This document shows positions 1-13,718 of a DNA stretch of 64,000 nt, piece after piece. Location of the stretch: NCBI GenBank assembly GCA_947561715.1, contig OX387203.1:8618001-8682000 (forward strand), given 5' to 3'. Numbering within the stretch: position 1 is the first letter of the stretch; every line of letters begins with the position of its first letter. A model generated the notes under the pieces. It was not told the DNA's origin and searched no databases. It saw only the letters and a program-made list of their open reading frames with translations. This DNA is from Ascidia mentula. Lineage: Eukaryota > Chordata > Ascidiacea > Phlebobranchia > Ascidiidae. Both the position numbers and the translations under genes were made by a program.

Positions 1-728
1 CTTGGAGTAAAAACGGGATTTTTAATATGGAGATTTCGCCCGATTGGAAACACGAGAAAGTGTTTGTGGCAAGAGTAGTTGTCTCAAATGCCCATGATTT
101 AGAAACGTAATACATTTTTTACTCCCCTAACTCACGAGCGAAAACGTTTGCAAAATCATCTCTGGTATATATGAAACCTTCTGAAATTTGCACACAAAAA
201 TAACAGTGCATAAAATGAATGTTTTGTGAATAAAATGAATCTAAATTTGCGTTTGCCAGACATGTGCCAAACAGACCTGACAGCGGATTGCATCATCAAG
301 GCTTGGTTTAATCAATATAAACGGAGGACAACGCCAAGCTTTCTAAGCATTCGATGATAATTATAACGGTGAAAATGTTTGTATCGTCGTGATGGTGGTA
401 CACGAATATTAGTTTAATCTCGGTCACAAAAACAACACTCACGCTTTGAGGTGGAAATTAACTAAGGCATAATGCCTTTAACTAAAGTTAATATTTTACA
501 AATATTATGTACCCTGAGGAAGCTTAGCTGAAAGCAGGTAAAACGCCGGTGAATAAAAGTCACGTTAATTGTGTCAGGAGGACAGATTATTAAAAGTAAA
601 AAATAAAAATTTAGTATTTTATGATCCTGTAAGTATAAACTTCACAGTCTTTGAACGCGTTTGAAAAATGAATTACATTCATAACCTCGCCGACTATCTT
701 GTCGTGCATCGAAGTATTTAATACTTAC

Positions 729-3700
729 GTCGTAGTTGAGGAGTTCGTGTCTCTTCATTAGCGTAGCTGGGGTTTCGGAAAGAAGCCTGCTTGCGCCGTC
801 AACCACGGGACCAAAAGCCAAGTCGTATGGTTCGGGTGTTATGGTGACCGAAATCAGTTCACTGAAAAAGTTAAGGGTACCTTTGTCAGGTGTAAAATAC
901 TTGGAGCGTGTGATCTTAAAAATAAATGAGCCTAAATGAACTTGCTAACGAAAATTTTGCAAAAGTTTCAAACTGTGTTCATCTTTTGAGTAGCTTTGAC
1001 ACACAACTGCTTTCGAGTACTTTTGAGCGTACATAAAGAGTATTCGATGGATACTTTACAGAGCAGCAAATGGTTACGATTCTAACTAACCCCGCAAAAA
1101 CAAAACGCATGTAAAACCAAAATGTAGCATCTGAATTCAAACGATTTCAGCGATGCCTTAAAAGTGAATTTTGCTGATGGTTACAACGTGTGAAACTGAT
1201 CAAGATTTGAACAAAACATGGTTTCTTGCTCCCAGTTGTAACTTTATTGTGTAACCCAGAGGTTCCAAAATCGTGCGTCACACCGTATACTATAGTGCGT
1301 CATTTTAATGTCGTTGAACTAATTATATTTTCGCAACAAACTCTGTGACCTTTTGCACTAATAGAAACGAAATATAATATTACGAATTCGTCTCTAAGAT
1401 ATAGGTCACCACAAAAAAATATCTCCAAAAAAGGTCGTATTTTCGTTGCGTCGCTATATGACATATCGTAAGGATGGAGTGCACTGATTTGTAAAGATTG
1501 ATAAGCACTGGTGTTACAAATTTCATACAGTATGAGTTAACAGTTAACGGAACGGCATGTAACAAACCACACAGTTTTTCACCTAAATCAAGAAGTAAAA
1601 ATGACAAAGATTTGAATGCTGTAAGAAAGAAAATCTCAAAATCAGTAGTAATACCAGTGCGGAATTGAGCTTCTGTTATGTTCAAAAAAGACTTGCCAAA
1701 GCAACATTTGCAAAGTAGCGAACTTCCGTCAGTATACAATTTGTTCTTTTATTGTCTAACACGAAATACAAATATTAAACTCACTTCCAAGTTTTCGTTT
1801 TCAGGCATTGGACGATGGACATTCGTGTAATGTTGCTGCACCCAACTTTCCGCGACAGCGCGTACATATTCTTCCGCGCATTCCGCACAATTGCCCATGG
1901 AGCGAGAGCTGTGCCGCTCTGTAGAATCGCTCTTTTGAAAAATCCTTAAAAATTAAACCCAGTTGCGATTTTTCTTCCGGCGGCGAAATATAAAGTGCTG
2001 ATGTGCAAGCCATGCAATGATTGAATACAAAGCATGCAGGTTGCCAAACTGTATACTATATGTATGTATTTGTAATCCTATCTAGGTAATTGACTCATTT
2101 ATATTCATCCATCTGTCCATTTATTATTTTACTCATACGAAAACCAGGAATTTTATGTATTGAACTCAGGTACAATGGGAAGGAAATGCACCCGGAGCAA
2201 TATATGAACTACACAGAATATTTCCCAGTCCACTGTATAACGTGAAACATAGACCATCGACATGATTTAATCCTAACTAAGTGCGTTGAACACAAGTTCT
2301 TTACAATGTCTTTTTTTTCGTGTTTTCTGCGTTTCGTAGATGATTCACATGTCCTTAATGCTGGACTAAAAAGGGCACGAAAAATAAAATGTTGAGATTT
2401 TTGACCTAGGATAATTGGAATTACTGCACAAAACATGCAGTAATTTCAGTATTGGTCGCATATACAGGTAAGTATAGCGGACCTGGTCACATATGCAAGG
2501 CCCTCGTTAACGTTATTCATTTCTTATACAATCATCGATTTAAAGACTGGATCACGAGGAAAAATAACATGAGTGTCCCTTGGGTGCTTAGAAAATGCAA
2601 ATGGGTTTTGCATGCCTAATCGCCACGCAAAACCCATAAAATCGCTCATGAATATTTAGCATGGCGGCCAAATCGCCGTGTCATTGCTGCTAATATCATC
2701 CCTAATTCTTCTGTCCACATTTATTTTGTAGTTTTTTTAGTCACGGTTGACCGCTCGTGCGTGAATAAATTTAGCGTTTTTTGCCTGTGATCCATAGGTT
2801 GAATTTAACAGAAAATTCACCTTCATCAATTAGCCCAAAGGTGTCCAACCTACATCTACTTACGAAGGACTTCACAGACCATTACAGACAAATCACGTTC
2901 TACTTTATTTAACACAGGTGCAGAAAAAAAAACTCATGTGGTTCATCACGTATATCCGTTTGCAATGGTTTGTATTCATGCTATAGTCATATTGACATTT
3001 ACAGTAATTCTTAAAAAGAAGTGCTCGAAAGAAAATAAACTAGAATTTCATTGCATTGCTGCTTTTTCTAAGATGTGCTCATTATTGCAGTAATTTTCAC
3101 TATTTCATAAAAATACAGACAACAAAAACAACACCCAACACCTGATGTCGAACTTCAAGACCACACACCAGCATCACCACCTTCTACATTCGTACATACA
3201 ATCATTGATTGATGTACCTTCAGATACGTTGCCTTGACGGTTACCTTCCGTTTGAGGGGAAAGCATCAGCATCCCGATGCCGGCAGCGCCCGATCCCGAT
3301 CCGAATACAGTAATTCGCTGCTTGTTACCACCAAAGTCACCTATGTTGTTCGATACCCAGCGTACGAGCTCAAGTTGGTCCCAGAGACCATAGTTACCGT
3401 AGGCGGCGCTGTCCATAGTGCTTAGGAAACCTATTTTAATGTAGAGTTGTTGGGGAATGACTTGAATGTTCGGATTTTTTGTTGCAGAACAAAACCTTGG
3501 AATTAACGGTTTTATTCTCTGTCCGTCCCAAATTACCAAACAAAAACCTTAGCTAGATATACATTACTAAATTTTTCGCCATTAAGCCATCGAGTGTAAT
3601 TTTGAAATTGCAGGTGCAACAAAAGGATACAACAACACATGTGGTTAGCACGAAAACATCACAATTTTAGCTAAAGCCAACTAATTCACCCAAACAACGT

Positions 3701-6700
3701 TCTCGTCGCTTAATGTATGTATTATAATCTCTCCAGGAATTGTCCGTGTTATATACAGGGTAAATTTCCCTGCGTTACTTTTAGGTTTCCATGGTTACCG
3801 AGAACGCCTAGTCTGTAGTTGAAAGTGACGACCATGACTTCACCGTAGCTTGCCAGCATGCTGGCGTCGTACAAGTTGCCAGAGCCATCGGAAAACGTAT
3901 GGCCGTGAAAATATATCATTACAGGCAGATTCTTTGTCTTGGGCGGCGCTCCTACGAACAAAAGAAAGTAGATGTTCGTTCAATGCTTAGTGACACACAT
4001 TAAATTAGCTGGGTGTCATATCCCATAAGCGAACGTATAATATCCGTAAGCAGTGCACAAACTATGAAAAATGGTAACACAAATAACAATACATACTGGA
4101 AACATTTGAAATAAATGCATGGATATATATTATTACAGTACATAACAGAAACATAGAATATGTTATTCTTTAGGACGATTTGGCCTAAGTATTTCAATGT
4201 AGGATGTGTCTTTGCGTAAAAGGCAAATCGCATGGTTACGTCATCCGAGAGAGTCAAAATTACATTTCATTGAATCGGTGTGAGACCCAAACTCCACCGG
4301 ATGAGTCATGTCTAAGTGGAAATCCCCTGCAATGGCTAATTAGTGTTGTAAAAGGACCAGAAGACTGTGAGTGCTGTGTCTGTAGACCATTTTGTTGATA
4401 TTTTACTTAAAGTTTTTGGTCCGGATGAGGTGACCGTCGCAAGCCGATGAACAAAGACTCGTCAACGGCATTTGTATTAAAATATGTTGGCAAAAATTCG
4501 CAAAACAAACTATTATGATATAGGTAATAATATTATGGATATCAGTAGTTTCGATAATTATTGAAAGTGCGACTAAAACACATACAATGAACTTTATTCC
4601 TCACATTCTTTAACTCAATAGTTTTCTTCAAAATTTTCTTTAAAGGTTGATCTTGTTTATTCATAGAACTTCATTTCACCTTTAAAGCGACATAGTCGCA
4701 TTTCGCCACATACAAATTTCTTCGCAAACCCACACGTTTAAAGTCAGCCGTGGGCTTGCGTTGGGAATGCGGAACAACGAACTGACAGCTAACACAGCAC
4801 ATAACTGAGGTGAAATCCGTAAAGCAGCGAACACAATATATACGGAGATTCTGATTTGTCCGATATGTGTGACGAATTATTGGGACAAGACGGTGTTTTA
4901 CTTGAATTTTGATTTCGCAGTGCATTGAACTTACATGTACTCCCAATACTTAATTCTGCGGTTCATAATGTACCGTTGCTTTAAAAGGGCAAAACAGTCA
5001 AAGTTAAAGATCATCACAATTTAACACATCTTTGGTGTTCATGTGATTAGTTGAACTTTGTTAAACTATGTTCGGATATTTGTACATATTATAGTGAAAA
5101 GATCATAAAGGTTTATGGGGAAAATGTTCAACATTTTCCAAGTCCCACTCAAAACAAAATGTCAACATTTTATATAAGAACTGCTGTCTTACAACTTATT
5201 TTCTGAATATGTATAGATGTTAGTTGGATAACAAAAGTGATGTTTGCCAAACGCAGATCTTCCACAGTTCAGTGTTATAACTAAAGAATGTCTGGAACTT
5301 ACACAATTTAATATCTTTTTTATTGAACATTTTTGATTTCTGGCACATGATCATCAATCCACTTTGAAATTATTTGTAGTAAGATACATACGCAAAACCA
5401 TAAACTTATCTGGAGATGCGATTTAGTGGCGATTTCTAGCGCGAGATGTGGAAATAGCAAAGGGGGAAAACTAAAATACGCTGCTGTAATAAACGACAAA
5501 CAGTCGTAAGATACCCGTTTGTTTGCCTCTAAAATATATATTTTCAGTATTACGTTCTAAGAGAGCGGTCCCAATTGACGATTCGCCCTTGATTACAAAC
5601 AAAAATTAAACATAGATGTCTGCAATAAACTGCGTTTGGCACAAGAACATTTATAATTACTTTTGTATTGCTGAATACTGCCCTTCTGGCATATTGGGCA
5701 GTATTCAGCAATATAATATGCCTGGTGGCATCAGTAACATTTTATTTACTTTTGTGTGAAGTTTCCACCTGTGCCACGCACAACAAGTGACGTTGGAAAA
5801 AGGTTGATTTCAAGGAAAAATATTAAATCCTAATTACGTTTACACTTACCTTGTGTGTAAAAGCTTTCAGGGATGTAAATGTTCAGAAACAGACAATCTT
5901 CACTCATGGACTGATGAAGTTTTTGTCTGAATGTCAAACTTGGGCCAAACCATAGGGGCAGCAAAACGGATGGCAGAGGTCCGACGTTGGCTTGTGGACA
6001 AACCGAACCGAATTTGGTCGCGTTGAGCACACCTATTAAATAGACAATTTGGTTTTCAGAGTTTGTTAAAAGCTGATAAAAGAGGTCTACGGATCAACCA
6101 ATATCTAGATGTATACACTGGCGTAAAAAGGGTGGGACCAACAGGGCCATGGCCATGAATTTTTGGGATAAAATTTTTTTGGTTAAAATTTTATAAATTG
6201 ATAATTTTTAAATTTTATTTTTGAAGTAAGCACGTCTAATCGTTTTCTGTTTCTTTGACGATACTTCAAACAAAAAACGTTTATTCGCCTAAACTCAAAA
6301 TGCATTTGTCCCTATCCACAATTCTGGACTATGGCTAAGCTACAAGATGTAGAAATATGTCACAAAATGCGATGATGAAACATAGGCAAAAATTTTGCGT
6401 ATGTAATTTTAGTATTTGAGATTGCTTCCAAGCAAGACTTGAAGTAAATACTTACGTCCTATTGCATACCATGAATACTAAATAAAAGAACAAAAACTGT
6501 TTGCCGCTTACCGTTCCATTGTGGCGCTGGTTCAGGTTTTTTCCATCTTCGTTTACCTGTAGGAGGCTTAGCGTACGGAACACCCAGAAACTTTATCACC
6601 GGGTTAATCATTTCATTGTCCACCTTCTCAATCTTGCCACGCAGTGATCCACCTGCTGTTTTTATTATTGACGTGTATTCGAGACTAGCTCGGATCCCTG

Positions 6701-6842
6701 AGTATTGAGGCTTGGTGTTGCGACTGTTGGCGTTTTGTAAACGAGACGAGGAGATGAATTGACCCAAAGTTCCGGCATTGGTGCTGGCGAAGACGGCAAC
6801 GGTGGCTAGTAGACTTATCACGAGGTCAATTTTGGAACACAT
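729..6842 (-). CDS. Neuroligin-like cholinesterase-fold adhesion protein (5' part, continues beyond left edge)
   Basis: Exons on the minus strand: 6842-6512, 6032-5850, 3951-3799, 3430-3245, 1944-1785 and 861-729, all with GT-AG borders and a continuous frame (382 codons). Residues 1-23 are a hydrophobic signal peptide. The carboxylesterase fold follows: [61 protein letters not shown] and AFGPVVDG. The nucleophile elbow reads FGSGSGAAG, so Gly (about residue 268) stands where esterases have Ser, and the oxyanion HGG is HGH. Loss of catalysis is typical of neuroligins and other cholinesterase-like adhesion molecules, which act at the cell surface, classically as postsynaptic neurexin partners. 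The C-terminal half, transmembrane helix and tail are missing and presumably lie left of the window. Gliotactin or another invertebrate relative is the alternative. Membership of the adhesion class is strong; neuroligin itself is likely. Confidence 0.85.
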
Positions 6843-9800
6843 GTTGGGTCTGTATACCAGTATATAAACTGTATCTAGAGCTCACAAAACTTTTGGTTTT
6901 TTAATCTGAATTTCTGTCAACGAATGTCGTTTTTCATGAAAATTGTTACAAACGTTCGGACAAAACATAAAATATTTTTTGGGGGAAACAGGCTAACGAA
7001 ACCAACATAGGTTTATCCCAAAAATCTTGTTTACACATGTGTACAAAGCTTACAATTTTACCTCCACTAAATTTTTCTGTTTTTTTTAAGTTAAATTTTG
7101 CGGACCCTAAAATATACCGTAGTGTGTACAACGTTTTGCTCACTACGAAATAACCACTAGCGTGTCTTCTTACCAAATGTTTAATTTAAATTTTACTTCG
7201 TCTAGAACAGATATTCTTGTAAAAGGTTTGTCTGTCAAAATTTAACGCTGTAGTTTGTCCTTTAACAAACACAAACCACACACCTTACTCATAGTTACAA
7301 TTTCCTTCGAAACAGAAAGACCTGCAAGCTCATTACCACTGCATACCCGCCTAACTTTCCACTAATCTCACCAGTCTATTGATGTCGGGCCGTCGACGAG
7401 GCGTCCGCGTCTGTCCCGCCGGACGCCATTGGAGCACGCAGCAATGAAATGATGCTGCTCAGTCGATAACCAACCAAGAACTACATCACCGACGGCCGAA
7501 CGGCGCTGTTTTAATCGATATTAGCCGTACTGCACCTCGTTACATTTTAAAGATAATTTTCATTCACGCGTTCCTAATGATCTTGGAATAACCGCGCTCG
7601 TACATACGGCCGTGGTTTTCATAGGTATGAGCTCATCGCTATATACATACCTTGGTGGCGTTTTGCTGTGTAAGAAATGATTTGTAGCTTGTTGCAATAT
7701 AAACACAGTAGGTTTGATTCTGTATGTAAAACTATTTTACTTTATTGTTATATTGTGGTTTGAAAACGATATCCAGTATTGTTTTTCAGTATTTGACAGT
7801 AATATTTTTTTTTGTAGTTTCCAACGGTTATTTTAATTGCACTTATTATTATCAACTATGAATTTGATGATAATTCTGTCAAATTGCCTCAATGTATAAG
7901 GCAAACAATAGCGAAAAAAGGTAATGAAATTACTCAATAAAAAATATTAGTTACGTGCTTATGAAAAAACACTGATCAAGTATAGTCGTGAAATCTAAAT
8001 ATCACGTGATTTCGTTCACAAAAACATTCGTAAGAAAACGGAAACAGCACCTCGTTTTTTTCCATCCGCCTCTGACATCATTTTTTTTTGGTAAATGGAA
8101 TCAGGAGCGCCCAAATAATACAAATCTTCAATCACATGAGAATACTGTGAAAATACTTGGCATGTGCCCAACAAATTTTTGGTATCATATTTATCCAAGA
8201 GAAAAATTTGCGTTTCTTAAAAAAAGTACCCAAAACTCAAGGTCATGTCTACCCAAACATTTTGGGTATAGACTACCCATCTATTTTTGCAGTGCAATCA
8301 AACGGAAGGCCAGATTTTAACAATATGGTCTCGACGAGATACGACTGTATAAATGCCATTTGGGCGTTTATCCACCAAGGGAGTCTGAATCAGCCATCAC
8401 GCACTCCGTTAGGAGCGTACTCCCATGCATTATTAATCAGTCCCCAGACTGCAAGCATTTCGAGGGATTCCCGGCAAAGCAAATTGAAAACAAAACGTCG
8501 ACGCTGAGCGCGAATGCTGCCAGTGATTTATGGATTTACCTCATTTATGCACAGTAGCCTTTCGCTAGGAAGGCAATTCGGTTAATGGCATACATCTGTT
8601 AGCGCCCGTTGATATCTTTACCCAGGCAATAAAACAGAACTGACATTTAAGCTATTGAAAATGCAAACAAATTTGTAGGCCTATTCAGATAATTTTGTTC
8701 TATAGTATTTTCTGAATAACCTAGGCTATATTAGCTGAACCACAGCAATTTTCTGTGCAATGGATGACGTTACTGATACTCTACAGTGCATATCAAATAA
8801 TAATGTAATGCGCTCTTGCATAGCGATAATTTTTTTGATTATTTTTAATAAAATTTCCACCAAAAGTATAAGTGGGCCTACCGCTATTATGTAACCCTTT
8901 ATGTTAATTTCTGATAAATTTATATTCGCACTGTTTAAATTTTAAATGGAATCTAAAGTGTCTTGGAAATATTTCGATTTTATAATTGTTAAAGAAAACG
9001 TTTCAAAACGAAGTGCAAATAGCTTAAATTATCGTAAGAACTTATCGCAGTATGACAAATTACATCGAAAAATATTTGCAGCGAATATGGTCGCTTTCCT
9101 TTACAATTAGGCTACACAGTGTTCAATTAGCTTTTTCCATAAGCGATGGTATCTATGTGATCCTTTCTATAAGCGACAGTCATCTTACACGTAATGATAC
9201 TCAATCCAGGATATTTTCACAAAATACGCAGGTTTCCGAATATTTTGAATAAGATAAAACGCAGCCAGAAGAACACACCTATAGCGCCATCTAAGGAAAA
9301 ATGCGTGCATCTTTGATAGGATGGAAGCCGTTAAGCGTATAATATAACATCGTTCGTTGCAGTCAATTTAGAGATCTTATCTCATTGGCCAATAATTATA
9401 CTCGTACTACACGCTCTACTAAGATAGTGTTATTTTCTACTGCTATTTTTGCTGCCAGGCATACTTATTAATCAGAATTGTTCTTCTGGCACTCAAGTTT
9501 CTAGTGTTTATTTGAAACCGACGTTTCGTCTGCCATCATAACCCTGAGGAAGTCTCGCCGGATGGCAGACGAAACGTCGGTTTCAAATAAACACTAGAAA
9601 CTTGAGTGCCAGAAGAACAATTCTGATTAATAGTGTTATTATCGTACAGGCAAAACCTTTTTGACCGACTTAATTTCACCACTAGCGTATGTTATGACGT
9701 CGTTTTATTTAGAAATCACCTTTTTACCCAACTAAAAAAGTTGTAATTGGTTCGTTTTTTACAGTAATCTCTAAGAAGGTCAGTGGTTTATAAACTACAA

Positions 9801-10239
9801 AGATGTGTTGTTGTTTGTTTGTTTACTACGCTCGGGTAATCAATGGAAGAAAAAAGCTCTCTTTTACGCTTGAATTCAATTACGTTGCCGGCGGGTTGTG
9901 GTAAATGGTTGCACAACAGAAAGGAAAGTTACGGCATGTGTTTGCAGGTGGCGTGAAGGTCATGATAGGTGTTTTCTGTGATCTACACAAAAACTCCTAA
10001 CTAAGGACAGTAGTCAGAAACCATACTCATATGCAGGAGAGTAAAAATGTGTCGTTTTTAGCTGTTTTCAAAGTTGAAACCTCTGTCTGTACCAGTTTCG
10101 TACAATAGTGATGTCACGATGATGAATGCGCCAGCCAACCAAGGCACAACAAACAAGTATACAGGTTTCTGTACACGTAATCAGAAAAATACTATGAACT
10201 TCTTTGTTATCACAGGAAAATACCTTTTACATGTAACAA
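6843..10239. other. Intergenic region upstream of the neuroligin-like gene and of PDSS1
   Basis: No exon with splice borders and family similarity was found. The region would hold the promoters of two divergent genes. A more GC-rich patch near 7380-7510 may be an untranslated first exon or promoter area of the neuroligin-like gene, which is inference. The open frames at 7988-8557 are low-complexity and overlap each other on both strands. The 72-bp palindrome at 9466-9632 is listed separately. Confidence 0.4.
9466..9632. repeat. Perfect 72-bp inverted repeat (foldback)
   Basis: Bases 9466-9537 are the exact reverse complement of 9561-9632, separated by a 23-base loop (9538-9560). Identity without a mismatch over 72 bases points to a recent event or to gene conversion between the arms. 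The loop and inner arm read CCTGAGGAAG...GACGAAACG, close to a motif shared by many animal retroelement tails, and a degraded relative is seen near 511-545. The word TAGTGTTATT lies on both sides (9425 and 9631) and could be an imperfect target duplication. Confidence 0.85.
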
Positions 10240-12118
10240 ATGCTTGTAGGCCTCCCATTTAGGGTTGTCTGCAGACCCATAGTACACAGACAAAAGTGCA
10301 TTTTACTGAAATCGCCATTTCGTGGTTTGTGTTTTTTTCCTACACTATCACAGCATGCTGAACAGCACACCTTGAACCACTGTGGGAAAACAGAACCTCA
10401 GAAAAACAATGTTTCTGGAGATCTCCATGGATTACATAAAGAAATTAACCAGGTATTATGTAAGATCTGCATTAGTTTGATGTACACTATGGGGCCTACT
10501 GTCTGTGTAGTTTTTATCTATATAGCTGTATATGCTGACATGTGTGTTTTTAGATACTCAACTCACAGCCGAAAACATTACGGAAAATGTGCTGTTATTA
10601 TTTTGATGGAAAGGGTAAAAGTATTCGTCCAAGAATAGTGTTTTTGGTATCGCGTGCTTTCAACTACCACAACTTTAATGAAAGGTTTACTATTGTTTTT
10701 ATACTGCTATTAAATTCTTAGTTTCATTAATAAAATATTTTTTTAGTTTTGTGTCGGAAAATCAAAGAAAGGTGGCCATTATTTCTGAAATGATTCATGT
10801 TGGTAGTTTAATTCATGATGATGTTGTTGATTTTTCTGATGTACGGCGTGGAAAGATGTCGGTTAATTCCATTTGCGGTGATAGAAATGTGAGGTTAATA
10901 TTTTTTTTTATATACTACATATATATATATATTTGTAGAACTCATATTTTCATTTTTAAGACTCTTTTTGTAAATATAACCTACTATTTTTTTTAAAAAA
11001 CAGGCTCTAATGGCAGGAAATTTTGTTGTATCAAATGCATCTCGTTTGTTATCAAGCATAGGCAACACTAATGTTACTGTAACTATTTCCCAAGTAATAG
11101 AAGACATAGTTAGAGGTATGTGCATATCATATTCATCGTTTACTGAAATAATTTAAGTGAATTTGTTTATCAGGTGAATTTATGCAACAAGACAACCAAA
11201 GCACTTTCAATCACTATTTAAAAAAGACGTACAAAAAGACTGCAAGCCTCATTGCTAACTGTTGCAAAGCTGTAAGTTTCTATGTGAAAAAAATTCAAAA
11301 CATTTAGTGCAAAAAAACCCTCAATTTTTTGTGTCATTTGCCAGTAAACACATTTTTTAAGGCAATGTGTTTAAATATTGCATAATATTGTGATACAAAT
11401 TAAAGACAATTTTAGGCTGTCCAGTTGTCATCAGAGGCTGAAGCAGAAAAAGCGTTTGAGTTTGGAAGAAACCTAGGCATCGCCTTCCAGCTTGTTGATG
11501 ACGTGTTAGATTTTGTGTCTACCTCCGAAACTTTAGGCAAACCCACTGCAGTTGATCTCAAGTTGGGGTTAGCAACGGCGCCTGTACTATTTGCCAGTGA
11601 AAAGGTGGAAAAAACTTGTTTGCTATCTAACATGATTATGGAATGTTGTTGAATTAAAAAACTTCTAAATGTAAAAAGTTGGAAAGTTTGAAAAAAAGCA
11701 CCATGTGTTGTGTATTTTCTCGGTATATTTTTTTGGGGAAGAAACATGAAATTTCATGGTGAAATTGTGGAGACTGTAACATAGCAACATGTGTTTATGG
11801 TATTTGAACTTTGAAATTCTTTTTCCCATAGCATTCGAAGTTACAAGACATGATTGCCCGAAGATTTAACCATCAAGGAGATGTTGCGGAAGCTCTTAAG
11901 CTTGTTGCGGATGTAAGACGCACGTTTATGTGAATCACTCAAAATTATCTTTTTGCTTACTTCTGTGCTCTGTTCAGAGCGGAGCTATCGAAGAAACACG
12001 TCTACTTGCATATCACTACTGTCAAGATGCGATACGTGCTTTGGAAACTCTCACTTCGTCGCCTGAAAAAGACGCTTTAATAAAGGTTACAGATTTGGTG
12101 GTCAACCGTACGAAATGA
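10240..12118 (+). CDS. PDSS1: All-trans polyprenyl diphosphate synthase subunit 1 (ubiquinone side chain)
   Basis: Exons: 10240-10452, 10554-10684, 10747-10888, 11004-11115, 11174-11271, 11416-11604, 11832-11912 and 11978-12118, giving 368 residues. This trans-prenyltransferase lengthens farnesyl/geranylgeranyl diphosphate with isopentenyl diphosphate to make the coenzyme Q tail, in mitochondria with PDSS2. Visible motifs are [15 protein letters not shown], the first aspartate-rich site HDDVVD (about residue 138), [17 protein letters not shown], the second aspartate-rich site QLVDDVLDF (about residue 260) and [14 protein letters not shown]. Residues 1-50 are basic with almost no acidic residues, as expected of a mitochondrial presequence, which supports the ATG at 10240. 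A poly(A) signal AATAAA is at 12301-12306. Length and motif order match the family and no defect is seen. Confidence 0.95.
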
Positions 12119-13718
12119 CCTATGGTGATCACTGTTAAAACGTATAGGAACCAACGTGGGCTATATGCACTTTTGTGACTTGCACTGGTCCCTGTTTTAA
12201 ATCCACCCGAGCTGTAACTTAGCCGTCAAATAACTGCGAAACTGCTTCCCAGCAAATCTTTACCAGTTTCAATATTTTTTGTTCTCGTTTTGTACGTGCC
12301 AATAAAATGGGCTATTTTGTGCCTTACATTTTAGTGCAAAACATGAACGTTTTTATCCACAATTAAGAAGATCTTCACCACACGACAGGAAAGTGTTATG
12401 GCTAAAAATAAAATACTATTGATGTTTTACAAGATCAGTGAAATTAGTCATTTGGTTTGCAGGGCGGTTGTATTGTTGAGTAAATTCATGCAAATGGTAT
12501 CTTATAAGCACGTTCGGTTATCGGTAATAGCCTGTATTGCGTAACGTCATGCTGAAGATCCAAATAAAAATTACATAACTTTATAAAGAAAGAAAGAAAA
12601 TGTCGTGAAATGAATACAGGAATCAGCCTGTGCAGGTTAGAGTTGACCGCCTGATCTGTCTTTGTAGGCTACATAGTACGTATCAGTATAATCCTAGAAC
12701 TCAAAAAGACTAACAAAACGATCAGCCTTAGTGTATGTGATTTCTGCTTCAACAAAATAAGACCCCATACACCGACGCTGATTGTTTAATTTTTTGAGTT
12801 CTCGGTGAAACTTGGGTGATTTTTTTATCGACAGCAGATGGAATTGTGAGAAGTATAGTGCAAATAAATTATGTTTTGTAATTTATAAATTACCAATTTT
12901 TTTTGAAACTCAAGTGTCGTTACAGTGAAACGTATGTAGGCCTATACCCTTTCCCATTGGAAATTCCCGCTGTACTGTATTTTCCGAACAAACCCGTTGT
13001 GTAAAACTATTACCATGCTTTCGCTAAGCATCAAGACAGGATTACCACCCTGCGCAGGCCCTTTATATTTTGTGATCTCAGCTCTTGTATTTTGATCATA
13101 AGTCTTGGCTGCGATGTCAGTGAACCTATTTTGTGTAACGCACAGAACAACACCGTTATGTAAGAGTGGTTTTCAATCCTGTATAGCCATAGCGGATCAC
13201 TTTTATAAAAGCATGACAAGTCTGCGGACATCTGCTAAAATTTACCTGGGGTTTTTGTGACGAGCTAAGGTTTTTACATTTAATTAAGCGTAAAAATGAG
13301 CGTGACGTAAGTGTTGAACATCCAAAACTATTGTTTAAAAATAAACAAAAAACGTCCAAGCGGAAAAAGAACAAAAATATGTAAACTCATAAAACACAAC
13401 TGTCACTGATTATTCGTGGACCACACCCAAAACACCCCATGGGCCTCCAGGTTGTGAACCACTGTTTTAGAAGGAAACTCCACGGACACAAGTCGGTTTT
13501 AATTTCAGTCAGACAGCTTGAAAACGTGATTTTGCAATATTTGAAGACACAGCTTTTGGGAAAATTAGCACCTTCTGAATATAATACTGGACACAGTACA
13601 GACACAAGCACGGGTAAAATAGAAGCGACAATATATGATCAATTAGAAGCGAAACAGCATACACAGTCCAAACTTCTTCCATGCACGCAAGTCAAGTATG
13701 TGCATTCTGCGTGGGGCT
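12119..13718. other. Intergenic region between convergent 3' ends
   Basis: Separates PDSS1 (+) from the MS4A-like gene (-). It holds the PDSS1 3' UTR with AATAAA at 12301. No coding exon was recognised. Short open frames here are AT-rich and have no supporting splice pattern. Confidence 0.5.

Noticed and set aside
1..728. Next neuroligin-like exon
   Set aside because: The minus strand was scanned for the expected GVNQGEG-type continuation after HELLNYD and nothing convincing was seen, so the rest is taken to lie outside the window.
736..939. Plus-strand open frame at 736-939
   Set aside because: It is the antisense shadow of the neuroligin-like exon 861-729.
9520..9590. Hammerhead ribozyme in the palindrome
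   Set aside because: CTGAGGA, a short GTCT/AGAC stem, GAAA and a CCGACG/CGTCGG stem are all present, but no stem I can be formed between the cleavage side and CTGAGGA, and an extra A interrupts the core. The degraded relative near 511 lacks GAAA.
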